Below are positions 21,691 through 33,467 of a stretch of 64,000 nt of DNA, one piece after another; the first letter of the stretch is position 1, and every line of letters starts with the position of its first letter. Source of the stretch: Nageia nagi (taxonomy: Eukaryota > Pinophyta); assembly GCA_050084985.1 (NCBI GenBank), contig JBITNC010000002.1:35712001-35776000 (forward strand), given 5' to 3'. Made by a program: the position numbers and the translations under genes. The notes under the pieces are model-generated. The model ran no database searches. It had not been told where the DNA came from and was given only the letters and a program-made list of their open reading frames with translations.

Positions 21691-22166
21691 TCTCGAAAGG
21701 AATGAGTTTAACAAAATGATACAAATGGTTCTAAACATAAACAAAACACAAATTATGACAAAATATTAGGTGATTTTAGATTAATGACCAAGTTATTATA
21801 ACATCTACCTTATCTTTCTTTATTTCAAGAACTAATAACCTAAGATGATATCAAACAATATTGTTATATGTTGATAAGAGAATCTATAAACTCTGGTGTG
21901 TGCAGTGAGATTCATTTCCCTTCTTAGATCATTTGAGATGAAATATCTTAGAGACATTAATAAGCTAGTCTATCCATATGGAAACGTATAGAGGTCCGTA
22001 GGAAAGAAGGTCGCTAACCAAAATGGACATATCACCACTCGTAAGGTATGCCTCATTGCCAGACAGGTGTCCATAGCCCTGATGAGGATTAACCCCTTGA
22101 TCCCGCTACAACCTTGCTCTACTATCAGTCAGGCATCCATAGCCCCGGTAGAGGATATTGTAATCA

Positions 22167-22258
22167 CCCAAGAATCATTGATAGCAATTCTCTCTTTTTT
22201 TTTTCATCTCTTCTTCTTCTTCTTTTTTTTTTTTTTTTACTATCAAATGATTCTTGGG
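22167..22258. other. stem-loop with 55-base pyrimidine-rich loop
   Basis: CCCAAGAATCATTGATAG at 22167-22184 is the inverse of 22240-22258 except for one extra base. The loop on the plus strand is almost pure C/T, with a run of about 18 T. It lies just downstream of ORF3 on the minus strand. Confidence 0.7.
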
Positions 22259-22651
22259 TTCGAGATGGAGCGAATAATAGGATAGACACATAACTTTCAC
22301 TCTCAATGTCTCTTAGAATGATTTCATTCAAATTCTCTTAGAATTTCTTAATATTGTAAGTGTTTGGAGTTTATGGATTTTCTTTCAAGCATAAACTTTA
22401 TGTTTTTCTATCATCTATGGTATATCATTTCTTTATGAAAGAAAAGACAAAGTGAATGTAGTGATAACAAGGAAATTATTCTAAAATGACCTTTTCACAC
22501 ATTACACATTTACTAGATAATCAGTTTTACGATGACATGCAACATACATTTATATCATACAAGGGCAGGGCACCCAATTGCCAAGTAACCTCTAGATGTT
22601 TCCATCTAGGTAGATTTTATAATTTTATAATTTTTATGTGTTTTATAGTTT

Positions 22652-23908
22652 TCAATTTTTTAGGGTTTTATAATTTTTTAGGATTTTATAATTTTTTCTA
22701 AGGAATCTATTCATGACACGTTCAAATCGAGTTTGAACTACATCAGGATTGAATGAACAATGTGTAGAACTAAATAAAAAACTAAAATCCAATACTACTT
22801 GATTATGATAGATTTCTGGAATACAATAATCTAAGTGTTCAGATGTCATAGTCTGTGTGATTATGATAATTCGTTCTCGATATTTTAAAGTCAGATTATG
22901 AGTACAATCAACTATCATTTTAGGCTTTTCTGTAGGCCATAGGAGACAGAAATATATCATTAAATCATATTCTGAATTAGGAGAACACCATAGCTCAAAT
23001 GCATCGATACAAACAATAACTTGAGATCCATTTATTTTGACATCCCAACCATAAGATTCACATGTGTCATAGAATGTCAAGGCCAATTTTTGTTGAATTT
23101 CAATAGGCATGGAAAATATGTTTGAATACAAAGAGGTAGGAACATTACGAATAACTTTCATAACAAGATCTTTATCATACCTACTGTCGAATCCAGGAAG
23201 ATAATTTCCATTATTCTGTACTCTATGTTCTTTTGATAATTTTCTGATGATCTCATTTCTAATGCTTATTTGATTTATCGTTGTAAGTTCAGCAATTCGA
23301 TAAGCTTGCCTTTCTTCCAACTTTCGTTTCTGAATTATGTGTCGCATATGCATGCAAGAGAATCTATGAATTTGCCTATAGTATTGTTGCAATGTTCTAG
23401 GAGGGAAAGCCATAAAAGCATTTAAAAAGTCATAAATCACCTTTTTATGTCGTAAATAAGGTAAAAGCTCATCCATCCATTCTAGGTTTTTAGTTAATTG
23501 TTCAACGTATTTCATCCTAGCTAAAAGGAGTGAAGGCTCTGTTAATTGACACCTTATGTTGATTCTCGGCATTCCGTAAGGCCATTGTAGACAAAAAGCT
23601 ATTATTTCTTGTGATATTCATTCCATATGGGCAAAATAGATTTGTGGGCCTAAATTAACATAGGCTTCATATCCACAAAAAGTGACTTCCCAACCATTAT
23701 TCCTACCATAAAACATTTGATATGTTCTTTCATATTGCTCATCAATAGTCAATGATAAATAGTTTAAGAGATTCAAATCAAATTTATGTTTTAAATATGT
23801 TAATGCGAAATCACCTAGGTATCTGGGCGGTGGAAATCATACTCGTGGTTGCACGAAGCTACCTTCAGCAGATTCCTTTGCCAGATTCATCCTTTCTATT
23901 TTAATCAT
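22652..23908 (-). pseudogene. ORF3 of gypsy-1, unrecognised protein after pol
   Basis: ATG at 23908 lies about 100 bp after the pol stop, in the same frame. The 418-codon frame runs to 22652 with two TGA stops (codons 24 and 97) and no frameshift; codons 113-418 are open. I do not recognise the family. Residues 29-120 and 243-335 look like two copies of one domain: both start RY, have D four to five residues on, FY-x4/5-GW-[ED]-V at residues 66 and 279, and CL-x-WP-x4-P at 106 and 321. Between them is a basic, Arg/Gln-rich helical stretch. I see no signal peptide or membrane span, so an envelope role is not supported. The C-terminus is a low-complexity NYK repeat. Confidence 0.7.
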
Positions 23909-23983
23909 TAACACTTGACAAATATTAATATTTTTATTTATTGTTTTAACAATAAAATAAAATGAAAGAAAACTAATGTACAC

Positions 23984-24010
23984 TTATTATTATTATTATT
24001 ATTATTATTA
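23984..24010. repeat. (ATT)n microsatellite
   Basis: About nine uninterrupted ATT units directly after the integrase stop codon on the minus strand. Confidence 0.95.
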
Positions 24011-25136
24011 TGTATGGAAGGGTTGAATATGCATGATATTTATAGGTTCACGCTCTTCATTTCCTTCTAAGTCTAATAAATGATAAGTTCCTCTACCAAA
24101 TTTTTTCTTAATGATATATGGTCCTAACCAATTCGAAGCAAACTTATCTCTAAGCTATCGTTCTATTCGTGAAGTTTGTTGATTTTCTTTTAAAACTAAA
24201 TCACCTATTTTGAACTCACGAATTAAAGCCCTTTTATCAAAAGCTCATTTTATCCTCTTCTGATAAACACACATATATTCTAAAGCATTAATACGTTTTT
24301 CATCTAAAAGTAATAACTGATCTAGGTGAGTCTATCTTGCTTCTTCGTTAGAATTTTTCTCACTTAGATTTACTCTAAGAGATGTTATCTCAAGTTCTAT
24401 AGGTAGGATGGCTTCTGTTCCATATACTAAAGAGAATGGTGTTGCCTCAATAGGGGTGCATACACTGGTACGATAAGCCCATAAAGCTTTTGATATTTGC
24501 ATATGCCAATCTCTATGAGAATCATTTACTATTTTTGCTAAGATGTTTCGAATAGTTTTATTAGTAGCCTCTGTCTGTCCATTGCCTTGTGGATAATATG
24601 GAGTGGAAAAACTTTGTTTAATGTTATACTTGTCACACATATGTTTTACATCTTTATTTTTAAAATTCTTTCCATTATCCATAATTAATTGATTTGGTAT
24701 GCCGAATCTACATATAATATAGTTTTCTATAAATTTAGCAATTCGTGCACCAGTGGTGGAAGTCATGGGAATATCCACTACCCATTTAGTAAAATATTCA
24801 GTTGCTATAATGATGAACTTGTGTCCACCAAAAGACGTAGGCATAATTTGTCCTATTAAGTCTAAGGCCCATTTAGAGAATGGCCAAAGTGATTGTGTAG
24901 GGTGTAATTCTTGAGATGGTTGTGAAAATAAATGCGTGTATTGTTGACATTTAAAACATTTTTTAACATATTCACAACAATCCTTTTCCATAGTAGGCCA
25001 ATAATACCCCATCCGTATTAACCATTTTACAATTGCAACACCATTAAAATGTCCTCCACATGCTCCATCATGAGCGGAGGATATAGCTTTTTTAATATCA
25101 TTACATTCAAGACATCTGAGTAGAATACCGTTGAAA
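24008..25136 (-). pseudogene. gypsy-1 integrase
   Basis: An N-terminal zinc-binding region starts in NFNGILLRCLE and continues through HDGACGGHFN to CFKCQQYTH (HHCC type). The catalytic core has WALDLIGQI (first Asp), IMDNGKNFKNKDV (second Asp) and YYPQGNGQTEATNKTIRNIL (Glu), so D,D,E are all present. The C-terminal part has the GPY/F module (NWLGPYIIKKKFGRGTYHLL) and ends MHIQPFHT before TAA at 24008. It joins element DNA to the genome. The stops seen are TGA near 25136 and 24239 and TAG at two places where CAG is likely. Confidence 0.92.
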
Positions 25137-25318
25137 TTTCATCGATGCAAGATATCCCCTATCAAGCAATATTTAGTTGCTTTAATTTTAAATGCTCGTT
25201 GTGATGATTTATTAAGGTTTGTAGGAAGAGTTCCAAATTTTAAAAAATCCGTCAATTCCTTGTACCAATTATCTTTATCAATTACATCAATATTTAATAT
25301 ATCTTTTTCTTCATCTTC

Positions 25319-25830
25319 CTATTGTAATGATGATTGAGACAATTGAATTATTTCAACTTGAATCGAAGATTTTTTAGGATCTTCTAGGATAAGAGATCCA
25401 ATAGAAGCCATAGCATCTGCAAATCTATTAGATGATCTCGGTGCCACTTCTATACTAAATTGGTCAAAAGATTTTAATAATTCCTCAACTAACACTTTAT
25501 ACTTTTGAAGTAAAGGTTCTTTACATTGATAGATTCCTTTCACTTGATTTACGATGAGTAAAGAATCTCCAATAATCTTAATTCTTTTAAGTTTTAATTT
25601 AACAGCCATTTTTAATGCTAATATCAAAGCTTCGTATTTTGCATTATTATTAGTACAAGGAAATTTTAGTTTAAACGAATACGGTATAGGGATCCCTTGT
25701 GGGGTTATAAATACAACACCTTCTCCACTACTTTGTTCACATTGAGAACCATCAAAGTGTATTGTCATATCCCACTCATCTTCAGGTTCTACAGGTATTT
25801 CAATTTCATCTAGTTGAAATACCCCATCAT
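25319..25830 (-). pseudogene. gypsy-1 second (plant-acquired) RNase H
   Basis: The open frame gives MTIHFDGSQCEQSSGEGVVF, TNNNAKYEALILALKMAVKL, IKIIGDSLLIVNQVKG and APRSSNRFADAMA, so the D, E, D, D active-site residues of an RNase HI domain are all present. It stands between the native RNase H and integrase. This extra domain at this place is a known mark of Tat-lineage Ty3 elements. It would help degrade the RNA strand during reverse transcription. One TAG ends the piece where CAG is likely. Confidence 0.9.
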
Positions 25831-25897
25831 CAGGTAATTCAATGACAAGGGGTTTATCATATTGTAATGGAGCGTCAGAGAGATAATTAGCAATTAC

Positions 25898-26500
25898 TTA
25901 TCCTTTTATTGATTTTTGTCCAATAAAATGTAAATCAAATTTAGTTAAATGCATTATCCACTTTGCAGTTCTTGAATTTTGATAAGTTTTATTCATCATA
26001 TATTTCAATGGATCCACTTTAGAGATGACATACGTTGTATGATTGAGCATATAATGTCGAAGTTTTTTAGTAGCAAAAATGATAGCAAGACATAATTTTT
26101 CCAAATATATATACTTAATCTCATAGCTTACTAGTGTTCTACTCAAATAATATATAGCTTGCTCTTTATTGTGTTCATTCTTCTAAGCAAGCATGGTTCC
26201 TAAGGCAGTTTCAGTAGCAGAAATATATAACAAGAAGGGTATATCTTTTCTTGGTGGACTTAAGATAGGAGGGGATAATAAATATCTTTTAATTTCATCG
26301 AATGCATCTTGTTGCTCTTTGCCCCAATGATATACTACTCCCTTTTTTAATAATTTTGTAAATGGTTTACATTTATCAAAAAGTTGAGCTATAAACCTTC
26401 TGATGGCTTGTAACTTACCCTGTAAACTCTGTAATTATTTTAGATTTGCAGGAGGTGGCATATCTACTACTGCCTTCACTTTAGTAGGATCTATTTCAAT
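25898..26500 (-). pseudogene. gypsy-1 native RNase H
   Basis: From the RT end: NLK*LQSLQGKLQAIRRFI, then WGKEQQDAFDEIKRYLLSPP, LLYISATETALGTMLA, LSRTLVSYEIKYIYLEKLCL and LRHYMLNHTTYVISKVDPLK. This is the RT connection plus a degenerate RNase H as in Ty3 elements. Stops are TAA near 26438, TAG near 26187 and TAA near 25900. Confidence 0.88.
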
Positions 26501-27130
26501 TCCTCATTGGGACACAATGAATCCTAATAATTTTCTTGAGGTTACACCAAAAACACACTTTTTTGGATTTAATCTTACTTTATGTTCTAATAATCTATCC
26601 AAGACTTTAATTAGGTCTTTTCCATGATCTACTCGATGTTTAGATCTAACCAACAAATCATCAACATAATCTTCTACTATGTTGTGCATATAATCATGGA
26701 ATATATGTCATAGCCCTTTGATAAGTTGCGCCAGCATTTTTTAATCCAAAAGGCATAACTTTATAACAAAAGATACCCTAAGGAGTTATAAAGGCTATTT
26801 TATGTTGATCTTCAGGAGCTATTTTTATTTGATTGTAACTAGAAAATCTGTCCATTAATGACAACATATCATGTCCCGCTGTCGAGTCTACCAAACTATC
26901 AATATTAGGTAGAGGGAAGTCATCCTTAGGATAAGCTTTATTAAGATCATGGAAATCTATGCATATTCTTATTTTTCCAGTTGGTTTTTTCACAGGTACC
27001 ATATTAGATATCCAATCCGAATAATCTATAGGTTGTATGAATTTGGCTTCTAATAATTTTTGAAGTTCTTCTTTTACCATTAATGCTATAGTAGGATGCA
27101 TTTTACGTAATTTCTATTTAACCGATTTAG
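26501..27130 (-). pseudogene. gypsy-1 reverse transcriptase
   Basis: Motifs in order: HPTIALMVKEELQKLLEAKF, WISNMVPVKKPTGKIRICID, FHDLNKAYPKDDFPLPNID, FSSYNQIKIAPEDQHKIAFI, KVMPFGLKNAGATYQRAM and VEDYVDDLLVRS (catalytic YVDD intact). A one-base frameshift sits near 26700, just before the YVDD segment, and TAG replaces a likely Trp codon after AFITP. The enzyme copies element RNA into DNA. Confidence 0.93.
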
Positions 27131-28343
27131 CATCAGGCTTTAAGGCTAAATTATGTACTACTAACTTGGGATCTATTCCAGGCATATCTGCATATGACCA
27201 TGCAAATACCTTTTCTCATTCTTTTAATAAGGTTATAATTTCTTCTTACTCATTTTCCATGAGGTTTTCTCCTAATTGAATTATTTTAGGATTTTGAGGA
27301 TCATTACTGATATTTATTTCTAAGACCTTTTCGGTAAGCATACATAATCCTTCTTCTAATTGATTTAGTACCGATATCCAACCATTATCGTTAACACTAT
27401 ACTCTTCATCATATTCTTGAGTTTGTTCATTCGTGCATACATGATTTTCATAGGAACCAAGTATGTGATCTACATTTTTGAATTCATGCATCGAAGGATT
27501 GGATGATATAAGAGAGAAATCGGTAGTTACTTCATCTATAGGAGTATCGGCTATTATTTTAACTAAATTTTGATTTTCGTTAACTTCATATATTTGTTCA
27601 TTATTTTGATCTTCAATATCATTCTCTTTTATTGTAACCATATTTATCGATGGTATACCGAAATATGGACTGATTGATGATTCAACATTTTTATTTATTT
27701 TTTCTTGTGTATCACTTGGTGAGCATGAATGATTCCAGGATGGCTCAATATTATTTATGAAGAGCGCTTTGACCCCTTCTAAGACATCCATTTCACTTAA
27801 CTGTTCTTATATTATATCAACACTTTCTTGTACTATGGATTCTTTCTCTAAAATTTCTTCATTATAATCCAAATTCTCTTCTCCTAAATTTTCTAAATTT
27901 TTATAATTATTTTGATAACCTAATCCCCTTTTATCAGTGGGATCTTGATATTGTAATTCAATTATTTCGCATGGACCCTATTCATATCTACCCAATCCTC
28001 ATCCTTGCCAATTACACTTGTTAAAATAGTTTAAGACAAATGTTCTTAAACATGGCGATAAATATTTCATATCATTATCGAAATTTCCTTCATATGTTTG
28101 ATTGAGTATTGTTGACACAAGATCTAATATCCCCGCATAAATAAACATTTTCTGATTAGGTACTTCTCCTAAAGGTACTATTTGTCCAATCACACTAGGT
28201 GATTCTGGTACTTTACCCACTTCTTGTGATGAAGGTATATTAAATACCACATCATCTACATCATATTCTCCCATCCCTAAATCCGTTAATTTAACTTTGA
28301 TCGGATATGCATTGGATGAGTCATCATTAGATGTAGCATTCAC
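27131..28343 (-). pseudogene. gypsy-1 acidic linker between protease and RT
   Basis: Two open pieces, 27246-27791 and 27999-28343, are Asp/Glu/Asn-rich (for example EENDIEDQNNEQIYEVNENQ-like sequence) with no catalytic motif. Just before the RT comes HEKVFAWSYADMPGIDPKLV-like sequence, the usual lead-in. Length and composition suggest a disordered spacer in the polyprotein. Confidence 0.6.
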
Positions 28344-29144
28344 TTATTTCGATGAAGAAGCTCCATATTTTTTGTCTAAAGTTTTAGCAACCTTTTCCCA
28401 AGTATCTTTATCTTGTATAGCTATATCACTTTTTCCTTTTATGACTTCAGATTGACTCGTATTTTTGTTTATTAATATAGTTAATAAATTAAGAGATGGT
28501 AATGTCACTTTATTTGGATCGAAAATTAAGTTACAATGTGAATAAGGATCTGGATCTTTGAATACACAATGAACTTTATCTTTGTAGATGTATTTTAAAC
28601 ATCCATGGTAAGTTGATGGAACACATTGCATTTCTCTAATCCATGGACATCCTAAAAGAATGTTTTATTGTATAATATTTCCTTCAATTATATGTAATAA
28701 AGTTTGAATGATTTTAGCCCCTACTGTAATCGGTAGCACTATTGATCCCAAAGTTGAACACACTACATCATTAAACACCCTAATTTGTAAAGAAGGGGCT
28801 AAAATAAGTGAATCTGATAAATTCAAATTTTTATATGCAGCTTCTGAAATTATATTTATAGCTGAACCTTCATCTATCAAAATTCTTTTAAATAATTTCC
28901 CATCTACTTTACCCATTATATGTAAAGGAGGATCAAGTCCACCTAGTCCATCGTTATTTAATTTTTCTTGTTCATAGAAGGTGATACTAGGTTGTTGAGA
29001 TATCTTCAAACTTTCAACTATTGAAATAAAATTATCGAAGTTACTAATATCCACTTGAATTTCTTGTAGAATTTGATTCATAGCTTCCCTATAACTCCCA
29101 AACTGTTGTAATAACTCAAATAAGGTCATCTTAACCAGAGACAT
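28344..29144 (-). pseudogene. gypsy-1 aspartic protease region
   Basis: GKLFKRILIDEGSAINIISE carries the protease signature; in this element type the motif reads D-E-G rather than D-T/S-G. Downstream are RVFNDVVCSTLGSIVLPITV and LLGCPWIREMQCVPSTYHGC, standard for Ty3 proteases with an Ile-Leu-Gly flap region. It would cut the Gag-Pol polyprotein. A stop interrupts it near 28664. Confidence 0.85.
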
Positions 29145-30704
29145 TTTTAATTATCATTGAAGTGCTCCTTTTATCGAAACTTTAGATTGTTGTGGAGGAG
29201 GTATAGGTTGTACATTAATTGGGTTTGATATCGATTGGTTTTTTTGTGGGTTATCTTGTTTATCTTGATATTGTTGTGCTCTTGTAGCTATACCAATCAT
29301 GTGTATTGAATCATCTACAGTCCTTATAAATGGTGTATCCTTATTATTGCATGTATAATTCATTTGGTTTGGGATAATCACCACATTGTTAGCCTGATGT
29401 GAAGGTAAGGGATTTTGATATATCCCTAAATTTTGATTCGAAGGCACAATAGAATTATCCACATCTATCTTTCCACTATCTATCAAGTATTGAATTTTAT
29501 GTTGTAAAGTTCGACATCTATTTGTCTTATGTCCCTTTTGTCTATGATAAGCACAAAATTCATTCTCCTTATACCATTTTTTCTCTTTAGCATCAGGATT
29601 TTTAGGTTTTATATCAGGTAATGTAATCATACCATTATCACATAGTTTTTTAAGTATTTCAGATAATGGTTCTGATAATGGGGTAAAATTTCTTTTAGGC
29701 TTAGGTTCAACATTTTCTTCATTTTTTGAAGCTTGACTAGAATGCTCTGTCATAGCTATTTGATTACTTTATGGTTGTTTAGTAATGTTTTCATGTTGAT
29801 TTCCTTTTTTGTATTCCTTCTTCTTGAGATTTAATTCTCCATCTTGAATTTTAACTCTTTCTATAACTACTGCTTGAGCAATAGCTTCTTCAAAAGTTTT
29901 AAGTTGTTGAATTTGGAGAACACTAGCTATTGGTCTTAGACAACTTTGACTAAATAATTTAACCAATTCTTCTTGTGGTATTGTATAAGGCATACTAGTG
30001 AGTATAGCCCACCATCTTGAGATGTAATCTTGTATAGTTTCATCAAAAAATTGTTGTAATCTTGTAAGATTTGTAATTGAAGATTTTTGTTTGATATTGA
30101 TTCTAAAGTGTTCAAGAAATTGATTAGCCAATTGTTCAAATGTATATAAACTATACAAAGGTAAATTATTATACCAATCTAAAGCTTGGCCTACGAGTGT
30201 CATAGGGAATATACGTAACATTAACGAGTCATCATTAGCTATTTGATAACTAGAAAATGTAAATTTTCTCAGATGTTCTTTTGGATCCTCTCTTCCTTTG
30301 AATGATTCTATCTTAGGAAGTTCAAACCTATGTGGTAATTTCTTTTTCGAAACACTTGGGTGAATAGGCTCATTACAAATGTTCTTATAATTTAACTTTT
30401 TAAGCCCTTGAACATTCATTTCTCGATTTATAAAGTCTTTCATAAAGTCTTCTAATTCCTTATCAGTTCTACGACCTTGAGTGTGTCTATGATGTCTTCA
30501 AGTATTCGGATCCTTATCCAAAATTGATCTTGAAGTGCAAGACTCATAGTCAGAAGGAACTTCAAATGGTGGTGAAGGTAATATTTTAAGAGGTGAATGA
30601 TGTCGTGGAATAGGGATTTCAGGAGGCTTTTGGGATATATTTTTTCTATATAAATCTTTTCCTTTGTAATCAGGTTGTCTTATTTGATTTTGCGTTTGTT
30701 CCAC
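29145..30704 (-). pseudogene. gypsy-1 Gag capsid and zinc finger
   Basis: The capsid region 30443-29769 has LPKIESFKGREDPKEHLRKF, LVGQALDWYNNLPLYSLYTF and LANQFLEHFRIN, a clear retrotransposon Gag (PF03732-like). Next, 29753-29154 holds CAYHRQKGHKTNRC, a C-x2-H-x4-H-x4-C finger used in this group in place of CCHC. The 30704-30498 piece is Pro- and basic-rich. Stops separate the pieces (TAA near 29766, TGA near 30495), but all share one frame with protease and RT. Confidence 0.88.
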
Positions 30705-31939
30705 CCAACTCTTAATAGAATCTTATTTTTGTTTATCGTATAATTTTTGAAGTTTTAGTTCTTTATCCATTTCCTTTTGTAACAAAATAGCTATCTCTTT
30801 ACCATTGCTTCTTGTCTGTCTAAGTAGGGGTATCAATATCTTTGTATTTGACTTCCTTCAAGAGTTTCAGGTTTCAAATTTTTTATTTTTTGATATTCTT
30901 CCCATTGTCTTTGTTTTTCTTTCTCCATACATAGATATTGTTCCTTTTTAATTTTTTCATTTTCTAATTCTTCAAGTTGTAATTCTTTTAAATGAAGTTG
31001 AATTTCCTATTCTTTATGATGTCTTTTCTTTTCTTGTTCCAGGAATTCACTTCTTTCTTTGTTTGCTTATTCTTGTTCTATGAATCTCCTTTTATCCCTA
31101 AGAAGTTTATCTTCCATCTCTTTTAATTTATCCTCCTATTCTTGTATTTTAATAAATTCGTCAACTTCCTTTAGAAGAGATTGCATCTCCGCGGCTTTTT
31201 TAATATCATCAACATGTATTTTCGTGAATTTTTGACCAACTTTTGTTTTATATAGTTTTCATTCTTTTAGTTCTTCATAGGAAGGTATCTCCTCTACATT
31301 GTACTTAGATGTCCTTCTATGTAATCCTCCCTTAGAAGAGTAAGATTTTTTTGTTTGCTTTATTGAAGGAGCTCTTTGGGATGAATTACTCGTAGGTATT
31401 GATATTTCATTTTTTGCTAACTTGAAATATTTATGAGAAAAAGGGTATCCCTCTTTGCAAATTAATGAACTAACCTTTCGACCATCTAATAATAGACATG
31501 TGACTCTTTCATATTTAGCTTTGTATGGTTCAGTTTCTGGTATCGCTATGGTTTCGGCCCGAGATTTATCCTTGTCAATTTCTAAGTTATCACGCCTTTG
31601 ATTTCATTTTTCAACATCTCTTGGTAAACTAGAAGTCATCTTAGGAATGGCCCTATGATTAGCTAAGCGACGACGAATTTCAATTAACTCTTCATCTAAC
31701 ACTTGTATTCTAGCCTTGGTAGTAAGATCTTCTATACTTTATCTTTGCAATCTAGATTGATCATAACCCCAATCCAAATCTTTACCTTCATAACAAACTA
31801 CCCATGAATTTGATTCATCTAAAGGAGGTGGCATCCTAACCAGATACTCTATCAAATCCATATTATCTGAATCTATTTCCTGTATATCAAATGGGTGTTC
31901 TCGCATTTTCTTAGCGATCATACTTCTAGTTTGAACCAT
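30705..31939 (-). pseudogene. gypsy-1 Gag N-terminal extension, coiled coil
   Basis: Translation starts MVQTRSMIAKKMREHPFDIQ, and MVQTRS-like starts are common in plant gypsy Gags. It continues through LDEELIEIRRRLANHRAIPK to a long Glu/Lys/Gln/Arg-rich stretch such as KLKEMEDKLLRDKRRFIEQE and EKRRHHKE*EIQLHLKELQL, which should form coiled coil. About 400 residues stand before the capsid. Several stops and at least one frameshift are present. The coiled coil may drive Gag assembly; that is inference. Confidence 0.65.
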
Positions 31940-32479
31940 TTTAAACAAACATCGCAAAAGAGAAACTTTATTTTTATCTTTTATATTATGTTTTCGAGAA
32001 AATAATTTAATGCACAAACATCCTATATGCAAACTTACTTCTAATGATGTGATTATCTTCTTTAACTTTTTCACATATTTTTAATATCTGAGTTAAATGA
32101 ACGATATGAGTTGTTTATTTTAATCTTCTTAATTTTCCTAGTTTGTTTTGACTAGTCAAGTGTTAAACAAGGTAGGTTGGGTAATTCTAAGCAATGTTTA
32201 TAGGTTTCTATGGCTTTTGTCTTGGTTCTAGAAGAGTCTCCTTTTTTGACTCCTACCTAAAGGAGAGTCACCTTGGTCATTACCTCCAACTGTAACTGGC
32301 TCTATGGCTTCAAGTGTGTTATGTCGGTGGGTACAAAAAAGTAAGAATTAATGGTTAGTAGTGACATCCAAGTTGTTAATGTTCAATTATTCCTTTAAGG
32401 CCTTATGAAATGCAATTTAAATAAGTAAAATACATTTATGCACACTACCCACCCAAACATTCATGTCCAGTAACTTATC

Positions 32480-33260
32480 TTATCTTAATGTGATGCAATC
32501 AAAGTTTATTTTAAGTGGACTTTGACCTTAATAAACCTCATTGTTCTTTTTAATTATAATGTGATTCATTATCCAACCTCTTAATGATGTTCATTAACTT
32601 CTTCTAGCTATGGAAGTTTTATATGTGATAAATTCCCTCTTCTTACTAGTCACATATCTCTTCAACCCCCAATGGAGTGGTAAGAGAAGACTTAGTAAAA
32701 AGCCATTAAGTATAGATAAATTAATTAAGTGAGGTTCAATTACTCCTCCAAGGGTCACATCCCTTCGACCTCCAATGGAGTGGTAAGGGCAGACCTCTTC
32801 AAGAGTGTTAATGTGAAGTAAATTTCCACATAAGATGTGAATAAATTTTACCTATTTCACTTAACTTATTTCTGATCACTTAGGATCGCTTGAAGTGCAA
32901 AAGTGAGAGCATACTTTGTTAAGTGAAAGTACTTAATGTGTTCGAACCCATCCAATTAATTAACCTTTTAATGTGATTTGTACTACCCAAAAACTCGATT
33001 TATTTCCTTTAAGTTCATTCCAAATTAAGTGTGATTCATTTACTCCTTCCAATGGTGGAAGTATTATGTGTAGTAAATTGCCTCCTCTTACTAGTAAGAG
33101 GTCATTATGTGAAGATAAATTAAACCAATTAATGATAGTGTGAATGTGCAAGAAAAGAAAAATTAATTACTCCTTCTTATCAAGTCTATTCTGGTCACCT
33201 TAGATCGCACGAAGTGCAAAGGGAGAGCATAAGTAGACAAGATAAGAAGTATTAATGTGT
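32480..33260. repeat. duplicated segments in gypsy-1 leader
   Basis: Matching pairs in the same order about 320-450 bp apart: CTATGGAAG..TTCTTACTAGT (32608) with CAATGGTGGAAG..TCTTACTAGT (33052), and GATCGCTTGAAGTGCAAAAG (32884) with GATCGCACGAAGTGCAAAG (33203). A smaller repeat, CCAATGGAGTGGTAAG, occurs at 32670 and 32775. Confidence 0.65.
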
Positions 33261-33467
33261 ATGTACCCTTCACCCAAAATATGAAAAGTAAATACATACC
33301 ATTATACATAAAATAAATTAATTAAAAGATATGCATTTAACCTTTGCTACCCATTCCTATATGCATTCTAGGCAAAGAAATCACACTCAACAGTATCCTT
33401 AAATTTATTTTATACATTTTTTATTTTCCAAAAATAGCAAAAAGAGACAAAATGACCTGGATTCTGA

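Larger units (their letters stand above)
21014..22651. other. region between PMD gene and ORF3 (convergent 3' ends)
   Basis: The PMD gene (plus) and ORF3 (minus) converge here. No coding signal is seen. It holds a 145-bp tandem duplication, a degenerate repeated CATCCATAGCCC phrase (about 22065 and 22130) and a stem-loop with a pyrimidine loop. Transcript ends for both genes probably lie here. Confidence 0.5.

Noticed and set aside
22067-22285. Plus-strand frame ending in a long Phe run
   Set aside because: The Phe run is only the T-rich loop of the stem-loop; no coding evidence.
22652-23908. ORF3 as a retroviral-like envelope gene
   Set aside because: Position fits, but I see no signal peptide, transmembrane segment or cleavage-like motif, so the label is unsupported.
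23984-24010. ATT run as a regulatory element
   Set aside because: A plain microsatellite in an AT-rich setting explains it.
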